Made by a program: the position numbers and the translations under genes
Source: Jacaranda mimosifolia
Lineage: Eukaryota > Streptophyta > Magnoliopsida > Lamiales > Bignoniaceae
Direction of reading: 5' to 3'
DNA length: 64,000 nucleotides
Assembly: GCA_018894105.1 (NCBI GenBank)
Contig: CM032127.1
Span: 32,166,260 to 32,230,259, forward strand
Shown: positions 23,222 to 34,027 of the stretch, in pieces
How the letters are laid out: each line of letters begins with the position of its first letter
Position numbering within the stretch: the stretch's first letter is position 1
Notes under the pieces: generated by a model
The model's database searches: none
Told to the model about the DNA's origin: nothing
Seen by the model: only the letters and a program-made list of their open reading frames with translations

Positions 23222-23465
23222 AATGCATTAGAATTTCTAACCTTTTCACAAAAACTATAAAACAGTTTAGTATAATATCAAGAAACATGTCATATTAATA
23301 ATTCTTAGTGGCCAAATGGACCTTCTTTTAAAATGAAAAATAGAATGCATTAGAATTTCTAACCTTTTCACAAAAACTATAAAACAATTTAGTATAACAT
23401 CAAGAAACATGTCATATTAATAATTCTTAGTAGCCAAATGGACCTTCTTTTAAAATGAAAAATAG
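23222..23465. repeat. 122-bp tandem duplication
   Basis: AATGCATTAGAATTTCTAAC begins at 23222 and again at 23344. The two 122-bp units differ at only about three positions (GTTTAGTATAATATC versus ATTTAGTATAACATC, and GTGGCC versus GTAGCC). This duplication is much younger than its surroundings. Confidence 0.9.
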
Positions 23466-24236
23466 AATTCAATACCTCATTGCATTATAATGGATAGTGT
23501 AAGTTTAGAATTGTTTGTTAAGTAGTAATTGTGCATTCCTTTTATAGATTCCCAAAATGGGAGCAGAATATTATCCATATGAAGTAAACATAGTCACACA
23601 GAACAAGAGACCAATAGATTATTACATAATAGTATCTCAAACAGCGGTATAGAAAATTAAATAACCTGATTAAATACTTATTTTGAATATTCCTATGGAG
23701 TATCTAATGATTTCTAAAATTGTAGAACACTAACGAACAAAAATGGAATGGCAAAGATGTTGTTCTTTTATTCTCTTTTTCATTTTTATCGTATTCACTT
23801 TATGCTTATTCATTTAGTTAATCGTAAAGATATATGCCCAAAAGAAAATGAATTCAATACCTTATTACATTATAATGGGTAGTCCAAGTTTGAAATTATT
23901 TTTTAAGCAGTAATCATGTAATCCTTTACAGGTTCTAAGATAAAAGTAGAATATTATCCATGTAAAGCAGATACAGCCACACTAAACAAGAGACCAACAA
24001 ATAATTACATGATAGTATCTAGAGCAATGGTACTGAAAATTTAAATAACCTAATTAAATACATATCTTGCATATGCCTATAGAGTATCTTATAATTTTTA
24101 AAATTGCAGGATGTGCTAACAAACAAAATTGGAATGGAAGAGATGTTAGGTATGTTTTTATTTTATTCTCATTTGAATTTTTACCATTTTCACTTTATCC
24201 TTCTTTATTTAGTTAATTTAAAAGATATATGTCTTG
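23465..24236. repeat. 385-bp diverged tandem duplication
   Basis: GAATTCAATACC begins at 23465 and at 23850. Both units share ATTATAATGG, GAATATTATCCAT, AACAAGAGACCAA, AATAACCT..TTAAATAC, GGAATGG and TTTAGTTAAT in the same order and spacing. The two copies differ by many substitutions and small indels, so this duplication is older than the 122-bp one next to it. Confidence 0.85.
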
Positions 24237-25129
24237 CTTTGTTTCTCATACTTCTATATAATTCTTGAAAGAGGATTAAGATTCTTCAATGTCTAAGAAG
24301 AAAATAAATGGTGAAAAGAGTGCTCAAAATAGTGGAGGATATGTGAGAGCATGAAAATGACAAAGTTTATTGCAGAAAAGTCCTTACGCATTTTAATTCT
24401 ACTATTGTGTCTTTTTTGAATAGGATCGGGTTGCTATTAAAGCTTACATAATAGAGTGAAAGGAAATGCATGTAGATAATATGGATTGCCTTCCTACTAA
24501 CAACAATCTCCTTTATTAGACAAAAGTAGGGCAAAAGTAAAGTAGTTAAGTTTGGACAAAAGTAAAGTGAGTGCTCAAGGTCCATTAAAGTAAATCTAGC
24601 CCTTATTTCTTTATTTTTTGACTTTTTAAACATAGTTAGACTAATTCTAAATTTGGCTAATTTGATATATTCTCTTCTGAATTTTTCAGGTTCGATATTT
24701 TGAAATCTATGTTGATGGAATTGTATATGTATCTTATAATTAATTCAAGGAAACACTATCTTAGTTAGATTTTCATATAAAATCCCATTTTTGCAGTTTT
24801 ATGCGAAAATAAATATTCTGCACGATCCCTTGATTGCATGTTGATCCTAATGTTGATATCCATGGAAAAACGGTGGATGTTGGTATTGTAACTATTGTAA
24901 ATGTGGAAAAGATAATATTTCCTTAACATTTCACATCTTTGGGAACTACTTCAACAAAAGGTGAGCTTAATCTCTAATTTTTTGAATAACATTTTCTTGT
25001 AACTTGGTACAATGACTGGTGAATATAATTAAAAAAATTACATCAGTTTTAACCGTTTCAGGTTCAAGGATATATTTCAAGAGTTATATGAAGAAAAGCA
25101 GAAGGAAATTGGAAGAACATTCAATATGG

Positions 25130-26008
25130 TTTTGTTTGTATTAGTTTGTAATCACCATTTAATTGTTATTTATGAACATTAATTGGTTCAAATTATTTTT
25201 ATAGTTACTTTTTGGTTACTAATTTGTCAAGTTAACAATTCATTTTAATTTTTTCTATGACCATTATTTGGTTTCTATTGTGTGGATATTAGCACCAAGC
25301 TTAATTTATTTTTGTGATCACTATTTGGTCATTAATATATGCATTTTAGCAGCTATTTCAAGCTATTTCTACAGCTTCTGTTTGGTTGTTATTTTTGTAC
25401 AGATCAGTAATAAATTTAAAACTATTTTTGCAAGTATTATTTGGTTTCTAATAGATACATATTAGTGACTAGTAGCTACATTTATGGTTGTTAAATCATA
25501 AAAAAATTCAATAAGCTTTGCGATAATATTAAAATTATTGCAACCAATTTATTTGTTGCTAAAAAGAAGCTCTTTAACAGTAACGTTTTACAGTTGCAAT
25601 GTGGTCACTAAATCATGCTAAGTGACATAACTATTGCAACCATTTAAAAATTATTGCAACTAGTAACTTGGTTGCTAAAGAATCGATTGTTACCAACCAA
25701 ATCATGTGGCCATTATATGTGTAACTATAGCAACCACGCTAATATTATAGCGACGACAAACTTCTATATTAGCACATGAAAAACTGGTCACTAATTATTC
25801 CATCTTTAGTGATTGTTATTGGATGGTCACTAAAAATGTTTCTTTAGCATCCAAATTAATAATTCGTCATTGAGTACTTTTAATAGCTATTTTTTTGTGA
25901 TCACCTACGACCAACTTTATTTTGGTCACTAAAGGTTATAGCAACCATTTTCTTACTTTTAGCGACCACCAATAGTGATAGCTAAAATTATTTTTTCTTG
26001 TAGCACCT
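25130..26008. mobile_element. CACTA-type DNA transposon terminus with subterminal repeats
   Basis: The right end reads TTATTTTTTCTTGTAGCA at about 25991-26008, the reverse complement of the CACTACAAGAAAAA terminus of plant CACTA (En/Spm) elements with one or two changes. About 0.9 kb before it is filled with short motifs in both orientations (GGTCACTAA, TTGGTTGCTAA, TAGCGACCA, TATAGCAACCA), as expected of subterminal transposase-binding repeats. The other terminus is not seen, so the element is truncated or its left end has diverged. It abuts the leader of copia copy C. Confidence 0.7.
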
Positions 26009-27040
26009 TTCATTTGTTTGCGAATGGCACTCGGTCACGGGGGTCCACTTACAAGTCGGTAGGGTCTTGATTCTCATTAGAAAATATGATTTCCCGAATT
26101 CTTCTAGGGGTTGAAGAATTTGATAAAATAGTGGGAGAAAAACATGCTCAAAAGACCAAAAACATGTTTTGAATTATGAATATTCAATCACATGCTTATA
26201 TTCTCTTTTATCGATTTTTTATAGATTTTAGAAATCTTCGAAGCTAAAATGGCTAAGAATCCACTCACAATCATTTTGAAAACCAATAAACTCATCGAGC
26301 CCAATTTTCATGATTGGTTGAGAAACCTCAAAATGGTGCTTTACTCCAAAAGAGGACTTATGTACTTAATCAAAGTTTGCCAGAAACCATTGGTGATGAC
26401 GCCACCAATGGGATATGTTCATTGTTCACGAAGTTTGTGGATGATAATCTACAAACAAATAAGGTGTCTCATGATGACAACTATGTCTAATGAGTTGTAA
26501 AAGACTCATGAGCATATAAAGCATGCAAGTGAGATCTACAAGAGTTATATGGTGTTCAACCTAGACACGAACGATTCGCTTTGTTGAGGGAGCTCTTTAG
26601 AAGTAGAATTACTAAGGGCATGACTGTCCATAACCATGGGCTCAAAATGATCGGGTTTATTGAAAAGCTTGGTCAACTTGACGTGATAATGGACAATGAC
26701 CTTTATATTGATTTGATCTTATAGTCACTGCCAAGTTCATTCAACCAGTTCGTTATGAACTTTAACATATCCAAGAAATAAGTGACGATTAACAAATTGA
26801 TGAACATGATGGTTACCATCGAGGCGACAATGTAAAAGGACAAGCCTTTTATGCTTACATCCTCCTCCAAGTCTAAGGGCCCTAGGGGTCCCAAAAATGA
26901 GGGTGAGAAGAAAAAAAAATTTCTCTAAAAGGGAAACAACCCTTGGAAGGTTCAGAGCAAGTTAGAGGAAAAAAGACATTAAATCCAATGCTACATGTTC
27001 TTATTGTGGTGAGAATGTGCATTGGAGAAGAAATTGCAAA
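26009..27040 (+). pseudogene. copia copy C: leader end and gag
   Basis: The leader piece with GGCACTCGGTCACGGGGG (26025-26042) is followed by gag from the ATG at 26249. The first part is open for 83 codons (MAKNPLTIILKTNKLIEPNF, then HDWLRNLKMVL). Capsid remnants follow in shifting frames (THEHIKHASEIY, KLGQLDV, SFMLASS-like). The nucleocapsid knuckle at 26996-27037 is intact: CSYCGENVHWRRNC. The copy breaks off three bases after it, where the gag-only gypsy element begins, and resumes at 34028 in the protease region. About 0.3 kb of protease sequence is missing. Confidence 0.8.
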
Positions 27041-30000
27041 TTCCAACACACAACACAAATTCCAACAAAGCTCATTCAACACACAACACACATTCCAACA
27101 AATGAGAGAAACTTTGAAGGAGTCCAACAATTTTCTCAACCAAATTCATGGAGATCCGCTACATTCAATGCGTTCTTTGCGAAACTCATATATTTTTGGT
27201 GTTTGATTCAAGATTAAGGTACGAAGCCCTCAAATTGGTGTTATTTTTATTCAAAAGATATCCGGATGTTCAAGGTGTTCTTCATCGAACTCATATATTT
27301 TTGACATTTGATTCGAAATTAAGGTGAAAAGCCCTCAAATTAGCATTATTTTTATTCAAAGGAGATCCACGACGTTTGAGGTATTCTTCACGAAACTCAT
27401 ATATTTTTTATATTTGATTTGAGCTTATGGTGCGAAGCTCTCAAATTGGCATTATTTTTCTTTAAATCAAATTTAAGGAGATTCACATCGTTTAAGGCAT
27501 TCTTTGCAGAGCTTATTAAATTCCAGATCATATTTGGAAGGAAAGTGTAATGCTCCAACCAGGAAGCGTATGCTTCCGGCCGAGGTGCTACTCAAACAAT
27601 ACAACACGTCTTCTTTACAACAGGAAATACATTTCTCAAAAATTCCAAAGTAATTAACTTCTACAACGACCATCATCGAATGTTCTAAATTGAATCGAAA
27701 TACAGACTTTTATCACCCTCATTACCTCATGTGTCACCTGGGTTAGTCTATCTTCATCATTCGATCTTATATAGGGCAAAGAATAAAAGAAACAATAAAG
27801 CAATGTAAGTCCAAATGACTTAGTGAGATAGTATAGCAATAACGACAAAATGATAATTTCACAATTTTGACATAGGGGACAAATAAAAGCATAAATATTT
27901 TTAGAAGTTGTGAAAGAGGGTTTTAGTTAAAGTTTTGATGTGATCCATCTCACTACTATCCCATACCAATGATGAGACTTCACAAAATTCCTTATCTCTC
28001 ATAGAAGTGTAAACCTCAACTATCATTAAAAAGGGGGTCGATATTCTATTTGAACATTCACTAGATTCCGGTCAAATAATTGTGATTCAAGGTATAAGTG
28101 TCAGGCATACCGAATAAACTAAACATAATTTAACAAAATATTTTCACTGCTAAGTTGTTGATGGTTCTCCTACCTTATCACTCTTATTTCGGAAACATGT
28201 AAATCCTTATTCCTCCAAAGTATCGAGTGATCAACTCAGATACTTAATCACTCACTAGGCATGGCTAGCCGTATGCCTAATCCCGCTCATAGGCAGTTAC
28301 CTCCAGTTGGCCGAGTAGGGATTATGTGTGCATCGTGCACGGGTATCAGCCAAAAGATCTACCACCGTCAGTTTATTCCGCTCGGTCATCTTTTGTAGCC
28401 AATCCCAAGGCCTAACCCCCTAGGGTATTATGTATAATCACTGATATCACTGAATATGTCCAAAAACATTTCATTTAATATGTCACTTCTCCATGCTAAA
28501 TAAATAATCACTTAATTAGCATTAAGCTTATTTCAAGATAGAAATGGCGAGCATTTCAATTAACACCTTGGTTTGCCACAACGATTAAGAAATCACACAA
28601 TTAATATTAAGTTCACTTCCAAATAATAGTCATGGCAACAATAGAACACGTATTTTGAAATCACTTTCACTTTCCTAACACAATCGCCAATTTTAGGTAA
28701 AGTGATATAAATTAAAATCAACAAGAATAATATGTATAAACTGATGATGTGTGGCAATTTGTATAACATGTGTACTAAGAGGAATCAAGCAACCATAATA
28801 TATATCAATCATATATGTTCTTTCTCTAACAAAGAAGTCTCATACTTTTTAAGTATAAACTCACCTAGTGAATATAGAGAAACACTTAATTGTACAGCCA
28901 CTCAAGTCCTGGCTTCCTAATCAAATCGGAAACTATCACTAGATAACTCGGGTTACCATTCTATCAGTCCTCTGAACCTTAAGGATAAATATCACTAATG
29001 TCTTTATTAAACTTAAGGATATTCTTACACAACCCCGATAACCCTTAAATGTTTGGAAAGTCCATAACCTGATTTTCAATTCAATTCAAAGTTTGGAATA
29101 AAGTAACCTAATCCATCATGATGTTGATCTCAAAATCATAATTCCCAATGTATTTAAATATCCTTATCAAGTTCTTCAGTTACTCATTTGTTCAATCCTA
29201 ATTTCCTAAAGTTTTATGGTATGCTGAAATGTTTAACAGATTCATAGATCATTGTTCTTAACTCAATGAGTCAATAATTTAGTTGTTATGATCTTACTTA
29301 AGGTCCTACTAGTATCTGATAATCTCACTCGGCTTGATTGAGTTTAATACAATAATAATCATGAAATTAATCCATAGCTTGGGCTAAATTATAGTTTAAC
29401 AGTCTCATTTTAGGTTATAATTAAACTTGATCTAAAACTCCAATTACATTCAAAATTTTAATCAAATTAAAATTTAATTCTTGAAATTTACCCAAATTGG
29501 GTCAAGTCAAGATCCGATTTCAAGTTGGGAATAGCGTAGATGAGTCTGGATATCATTATACATAAACAGCCCCAAACGCCATTGTACATGCCATCGTCGA
29601 ACCACCACATGCCACTGCCAGTGATGGAGACTGCCAGCACCAGTTGGTGCGTCTCATCGAGGCAAGCAAAACCCCTCAACCAATTTTGGATTTTGATGTC
29701 GGGAAGCCAACTAATTTGTCAGCTAACGCCGCGACAACCTTAACCTACCACCATCATGCCACCGCGTCGATTCCTCCACCATCAGCCATCGAAACCACAA
29801 ATTAACACCACCACCCGACTACCCATGTCCCCGCGATCAAAACCCAATAACTCTTATCCAGTTTCCGTCGCCGGAGGCGGCAGAACCACTAACACCACCG
29901 CGACCTCACCGTTGGGTTCAATTTCCTGGTGATTCCATCGGTGTTTTAGGTAAAATTTGATATGGTTTTGCTCTCTGAGCAGATAGAAGCTTAACTATGG

Positions 30001-30593
30001 TTTCAGTTTTAGGTTTCGCAGTTAATATCTAGTGATCTGCCGTTGGGGTTATTTTGGGCCATTTTTTAGAATTTTAATATTTTCCATCCTCCATTCTATA
30101 TATATAAACTATTTTTTAGCGTCTTCACTTCGGCCCCAAACTTTCTGATCGACCTACTTTTCACCCCAAAACTTTTAAACAATCTTCACTTTCATCCCTG
30201 TCTTTCAATTGAGTCCTTCAACTTTTATTTCTTACACATTGACCCCATAACATGCTTAATTGTATTCAATTAGGTCCAAAATGTTTATTTTAGAGTCCTT
30301 AAGCTTTTATTTATCCAACATTTATCGCCTAAACCTTATAATTTCTAACAATCAAGTCTTTTCTTTATTTACAGTTAAATTCTTCAATTTCTCAATATTT
30401 TTACATAAACTTTAATTAATTTAATTCCAATCAACTTAAACTAATATTCTAAAACTTGGGGTGTTACAGAAAGTATCAAAAGATTAAATTAGATATTGAA
30501 TCCACATTTGATTGATTTTAATTTTATTTTATTTGTACAATTTTTCTTATCTTGTAATTTTATTTATTGCAGACAAAGAAATTTGCGCTTACA
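27041..30593 (+). mobile_element. 5' LTR (U3-less) of the gag-only element, split by a solo LTR
   Basis: 27041-27545 plus 30469-30593 align with 33458-34027 of the 3' LTR. They share CATTCAACACACAACA, three 106-bp tandem units anchored on AACTCATATATTTTT (27183, 27288, 27394), TATTTGGAAGG, and the end ATTTGCGCTTACA at 30593. The U3 present at 33116-33435 has no counterpart here, so the 5' LTR is truncated. A direct repeat of CAACACACAACACA...ATTCCAACAAA near 27045-27105 is private to this copy. Confidence 0.75.
27546..30468 (+). mobile_element. 2,923-bp solo LTR of a Ty3/gypsy (chromovirus-like) element
   Basis: It begins TGTAATGCTCCAACC and ends AACTTGGGGTGTTACA, the TGTAAxxCxCC...GGGGTGTTACA ends typical of long LTRs of Tekay/Del-like chromoviruses. 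It is flanked by a perfect 5-bp target duplication, GAAAG (27541-27545 and 30469-30473). Removing it restores TATTTGGAAGGAAAGTATCA, which matches the uninterrupted 3' LTR copy near 33900. A TATA box (TATATATATAAA, 30097-30108) suggests + orientation with about 0.35 kb of R and U5. No internal or coding sequence remains. Confidence 0.9.
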
Positions 30594-30660
30594 AATTTTG
30601 GCACGCCCAGTGGAACGATCTCTACCTCTCATCTTTTTCTTTCATCAAGACTGAAGTATC

Positions 30661-31804
30661 ATGGCCGCCAACAAGACTGCAGCATTGAACATTACTACCT
30701 CAAACTCCTCAAGCATTGGAGTAAAAAGTGTCAGCATCATCAAAAGTAGTATATCCAAGAAATTGCAATTATCTTTGGAGGAGGCCCTTTAGCTTGCTTT
30801 GAAAAAGGTGTTGCCATATTTATTAATATGAAAGAAGATGGTGGAGACTCAAAAGAAGTATCCACATCATCTATTTTCCATTCGGCATGAAATTCCTCGA
30901 GCATGGCGATGGTAATGGTGACAAGTGCTGCAACTTTAGAGGTAAAAATTTCAAATTTAATGAAGGTCATTGAAGGACTCACAAAGCATATCTAAGAGAA
31001 AATTTTCAAATCTCCAAATTGATGAGTAAAGTGAACAATTTTGATGCAAGTTACATGGTGGAGAAACAAATTGAGGCTCAAGACGAAGGCGAAACATCCA
31101 CAAGGAGACAATCAGCCAAAAATAAAGAGATTGCAACAAAAGAATTACAAGTTTCCATTTGACTAATTCCCATTGACCCACTGAAGGAGTCTATCATGGA
31201 GACTATCAAAGATAAGCTTGATGGAAGTTCTAAATCATCTATGACTTAACTTGATAACGTTACCTATTCCAAGCCATATACTCAAAGAATTGATAACTTG
31301 AATATGCCGATCGGTTACCAGGCCCAAAATATTTAGCAATTTGTTGGCAAAGCCAACCCGAAGCAACACGTAACTCATTTCATTGAGACTTTTAATAATG
31401 CTAGGATATATGAAGATTATTTGGTCAAGAAATTTATTTAATCATTGAAGGGCAATGCTTTTGATTGGTACGTTGACTTTGAGGTAGACTTTATCGATTG
31501 TTGGGAGCAACTGGAATAAGAGTTCCTCAATCATTTCTATAGTACTCGAAGAATAATTAGCATGATTGAACTCACCAACTCTCGCCAGTAGAAAGAAGAA
31601 TATGTCATTGACTACATAAATCATTAGAGAAATTTGAGTCTTAATTGGAAAGATTAATTGTTAGAGGCTTCAACAACTGAGATGTGTATCAAAGGAATGC
31701 ATTAGAGTCTTTGCTACAAACTTCAAGGAAGTAAACCAAAAACTTTTGCAGATTTGGAAACTTGTGTAAATAATATTGTAATGAGCATGCATTTTGATGA
31801 ATAA
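30661..31804 (+). pseudogene. gag of the gag-only gypsy element
   Basis: The likely start is MAANKTAALNITTSNSS at 30661. After one frameshift, the capsid core runs in a single frame from about 31253 to the stop at 31802-31804. It includes MPIGYQAQN, HFIETFNNARIYEDYLVKKF, SLKGNAFDWYVDFEVDFIDC, HFYSTRRIISMIELTNSRQ and EMCIKGMH, which match the plant retrotrans_gag pattern. The core is interrupted by about seven in-frame stops at positions where relatives have Gln, Arg or Trp. No zinc knuckle is seen. Confidence 0.75.
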
Positions 31805-33115
31805 GAAGACTCAAGTTATACTGATGATGAAGATGTTGGGGGCAATTAATTTTCATCTCCAAATGCCAAACACTGCTTGATAAGAAAATAAACTGTCAAT
31901 AATGCTTCCAGATAAAAACATAAACTACATGAAATTTTCAAATCTCCAAGTCTCCAGATCTCTAATTTATGACTCAAGTCTCCAGATCTTCAAGTCAAAG
32001 CTCAAGTCTCAAAGTCTCCAAGTCCAAAACTCAAATTTTCAAGTCTTTAAAGAAAAGAATCAAGTCTCAAAGTCTTCAAGATCAAAGTTCAAATCTTCAA
32101 ATTCTATGTGCTCCTTGATAAGAATCTAAACTATCAATAATTCTCCTAGATAAGACTATAAACTATCTAAAATTATCAATTTCCCAAGTATGAACTATCT
32201 AAAATTCTCAAGTCCCCAAGTATCTTAATTGAATTTTCAAGTCTTCAAATGAATGGATCAAGTATCCAAGTCACTAAATCCACAACTCAAGTCTCCAAGT
32301 CTTTCAAGTTTAAGACTCAAATCTCCAAGTCAAAGGATCAAGTCTTTAAGACTCCAAGTCCAAGACTCAAATTTTTAAGTCTCTAAATCAAAGATTCGGA
32401 TCTTCCAGTCTTCAAGTCCAAAGCTTAAGTCTTCAAATTCCAAATGCTCCTTGATAAGAGTTTAAACTTTCAATAAGGGTTCTAAATATGAGCATAAACT
32501 ATTCAAATATTCAAAGTGTTCCTATGTGCTCCTTGATAAGACCTTAAACTGTCAATAAAGCTCCTAAATACAAGTATAAACTATCTAAATATTCAAAGTC
32601 TCCCCATGTGCTCCTTGATATGAGCTTAAGTTTTCAATAAGGCTCCTAGGTACGAGCATAAACTATCTAAATATTCAAATTCTCCCTATGTAACCCTTGA
32701 TAAGAGTGTAAATAATCATTAAATTAAACTCAAGTAAACTCCTTCACATCAGTATAAATTGTCAATCAAATTCAAGTGAACTCCTTTACATGAGTATAAA
32801 ATGTCTATTCAAGTTAAATATGCTCTTTGACACATGAGCCTAAATTGTATGTTACTCCTGGCAGCATGAGTATAAGCTGTGTACGGCACCCTTCTCAAAA
32901 GAATATTTACTTTTAATTACATTATGACTTGACCTTATTATTAGGTACCATAGCTCCATGAATGCTTCGAGGATGTTCTTATTGCAAACGCATGTGAGAA
33001 ATGGAGAGAAAAGGGAAAATTCTCAAATACTTCAAGCCTCGCCTCTTTCGTGGATGATCAACACATCTTCCGCCAAGTCTTGAAGTGGGAGCATTTTTAG
33101 ACATATCAATTTTTG
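31805..33115. repeat. repeat-rich tail of the gag-only element, including an 82-bp tandem array
   Basis: Between about 31910 and 32440 short AAGTCTCCAAGTC/TTCAAATC words recur irregularly. From 32445 a regular 82-bp unit appears, with TGCTCCTTGATAAGA or its equivalent at 32445, 32527, 32609 and 32691. Each unit contains AAACT..CAATAA and GAGCATAAACTAT..AAATATTCAA. The array decays after about 32770. No coding potential is visible here. A final stretch (32880-33115) leads to a polypurine-like AAGTGGGAG (33084-33092). Confidence 0.8.
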
Positions 33116-34027
33116 TCCAATTGAAAAGCGACACATGTAAAATAATATGCTAGTTATTAATTTAAAATTTTCTATTTATGTTTTGGAATTTACTAAATTT
33201 AATTCTAAAAGATAAATAGTTAATTTTAATTAATACTCTAGTATTTATTTTATGCTCAAATCAAATATTGACAAATGTAAAAGATGAAATGTCTACGTCT
33301 GTAGACCAATCAAATTGAAGATATTTTATATTATCTATTGATATCTGATATTATCTCTTGATATTTGATATTATCTTATCAAAGAAATAATTATCAAAGA
33401 AGTTCATGTCAATCCAGAAGTTTCCCATCTAACATCTATATAAAAGGGGTGACCAAAGTTCATTCAACACACAACATAAATTCTAGTAAGTGAGAGAAAC
33501 TTTGAAGGAGTCCAGTAATGCTCTCAAGTAAATTCAAGGAGATACACCAAGTTCAGCGCGTTCTTCATAGAACTCATATATTTTTGGCATTTGATTTGAG
33601 ATTAAGGTGCAAAGCCCTTGAATTGTTGTTATTTTTATTCAAAGGAGATCCACGACGTTCAAGGCTTTCTTTGCGGAACTCATATATTTTTGGCGTTTGA
33701 TTTGAGATTAAGGTGCGAAAGCCTTGAATTGGCTTTATTTTTATTCAAAGGAGATCCATGACATTCAAGGCATTCTTCGCGGAACTCATATATTTTTTGC
33801 ATTTGATTCGAGATTAAGGTACGAATCCCTCGAATTGGCGTTATTTTTCTTTAAATCAAATTTAAGGCATTCTTTGTGGAGCTTATTAAATTTAAGATTA
33901 TATTTGGAAGGGAACAATCAAAGGATTAAATTAGAGATTGAATCCATAGTTGATATATTTTAATTTATTTGTACAATTTTTCTTGTCTTGTAATTTTATT
34001 TATTTCAAATAAAGAAATTTGTGCTTA
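33116..34027 (+). mobile_element. 3' LTR of the gag-only gypsy element
   Basis: It starts near 33116 (about TTTAGACATATCAATTTTTG) after AAGTGGGAG. It has a TATA box (CTATATAAAAGGGG, about 33437-33450) and three 106-bp tandem units (AACTCATATATTTTT at 33571, 33677 and 33783), and ends near 34027 at GTGCTTA. It matches 27041-30593 once the solo LTR is removed. Copia copy C resumes directly after it. Confidence 0.8.

Larger units (their letters stand above)
21414..25129. other. unassigned AT-rich region with internal duplications
   Basis: No gene is supported. Two tandem duplications lie at 23222-23465 and 23465-24236 (listed separately). A further diverged pair links about 22255-22540 with about 24740-24980: both have AATTCAAGGA, a GTTGATC...GGATGCTCATAGAAAAATGG-like segment, GAAGAGATAAT and TTTCACATC/TTTCCATAC. 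The whole may be the interior of the CACTA element that ends at 26008, but no transposase signature is readable. Confidence 0.5.
27041..34027 (+). mobile_element. gag-only Ty3/gypsy element (TR-GAG-like), interrupting copia copy C
   Basis: It has two direct LTRs (27041-30593, itself interrupted, and 33116-34027), a primer-binding context TGGCACGCCCAGTGG (30599-30613) and a gag pseudogene (30661-31804). Then comes a repeat-rich tail with an 82-bp array, and the 3' LTR. No protease, RT or integrase is visible in the 1.3 kb between gag and the 3' LTR. It therefore looks like a non-autonomous gag-only element rather than one with pol deleted. The 5' LTR lacks its U3, so the left junction was rearranged. 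Confidence 0.7.

Noticed and set aside
26249..26500. Possible standalone small gene starting MAKNPLTIILK
   Set aside because: It is the gag N-terminus of copia copy C; equivalent starts are seen at 40474 and 56353.
29488..29743. Overlapping open frames in a GC-richer patch (29530-29960)
   Set aside because: They lie wholly inside the 2.9-kb solo LTR, on both strands, with no conserved motif.
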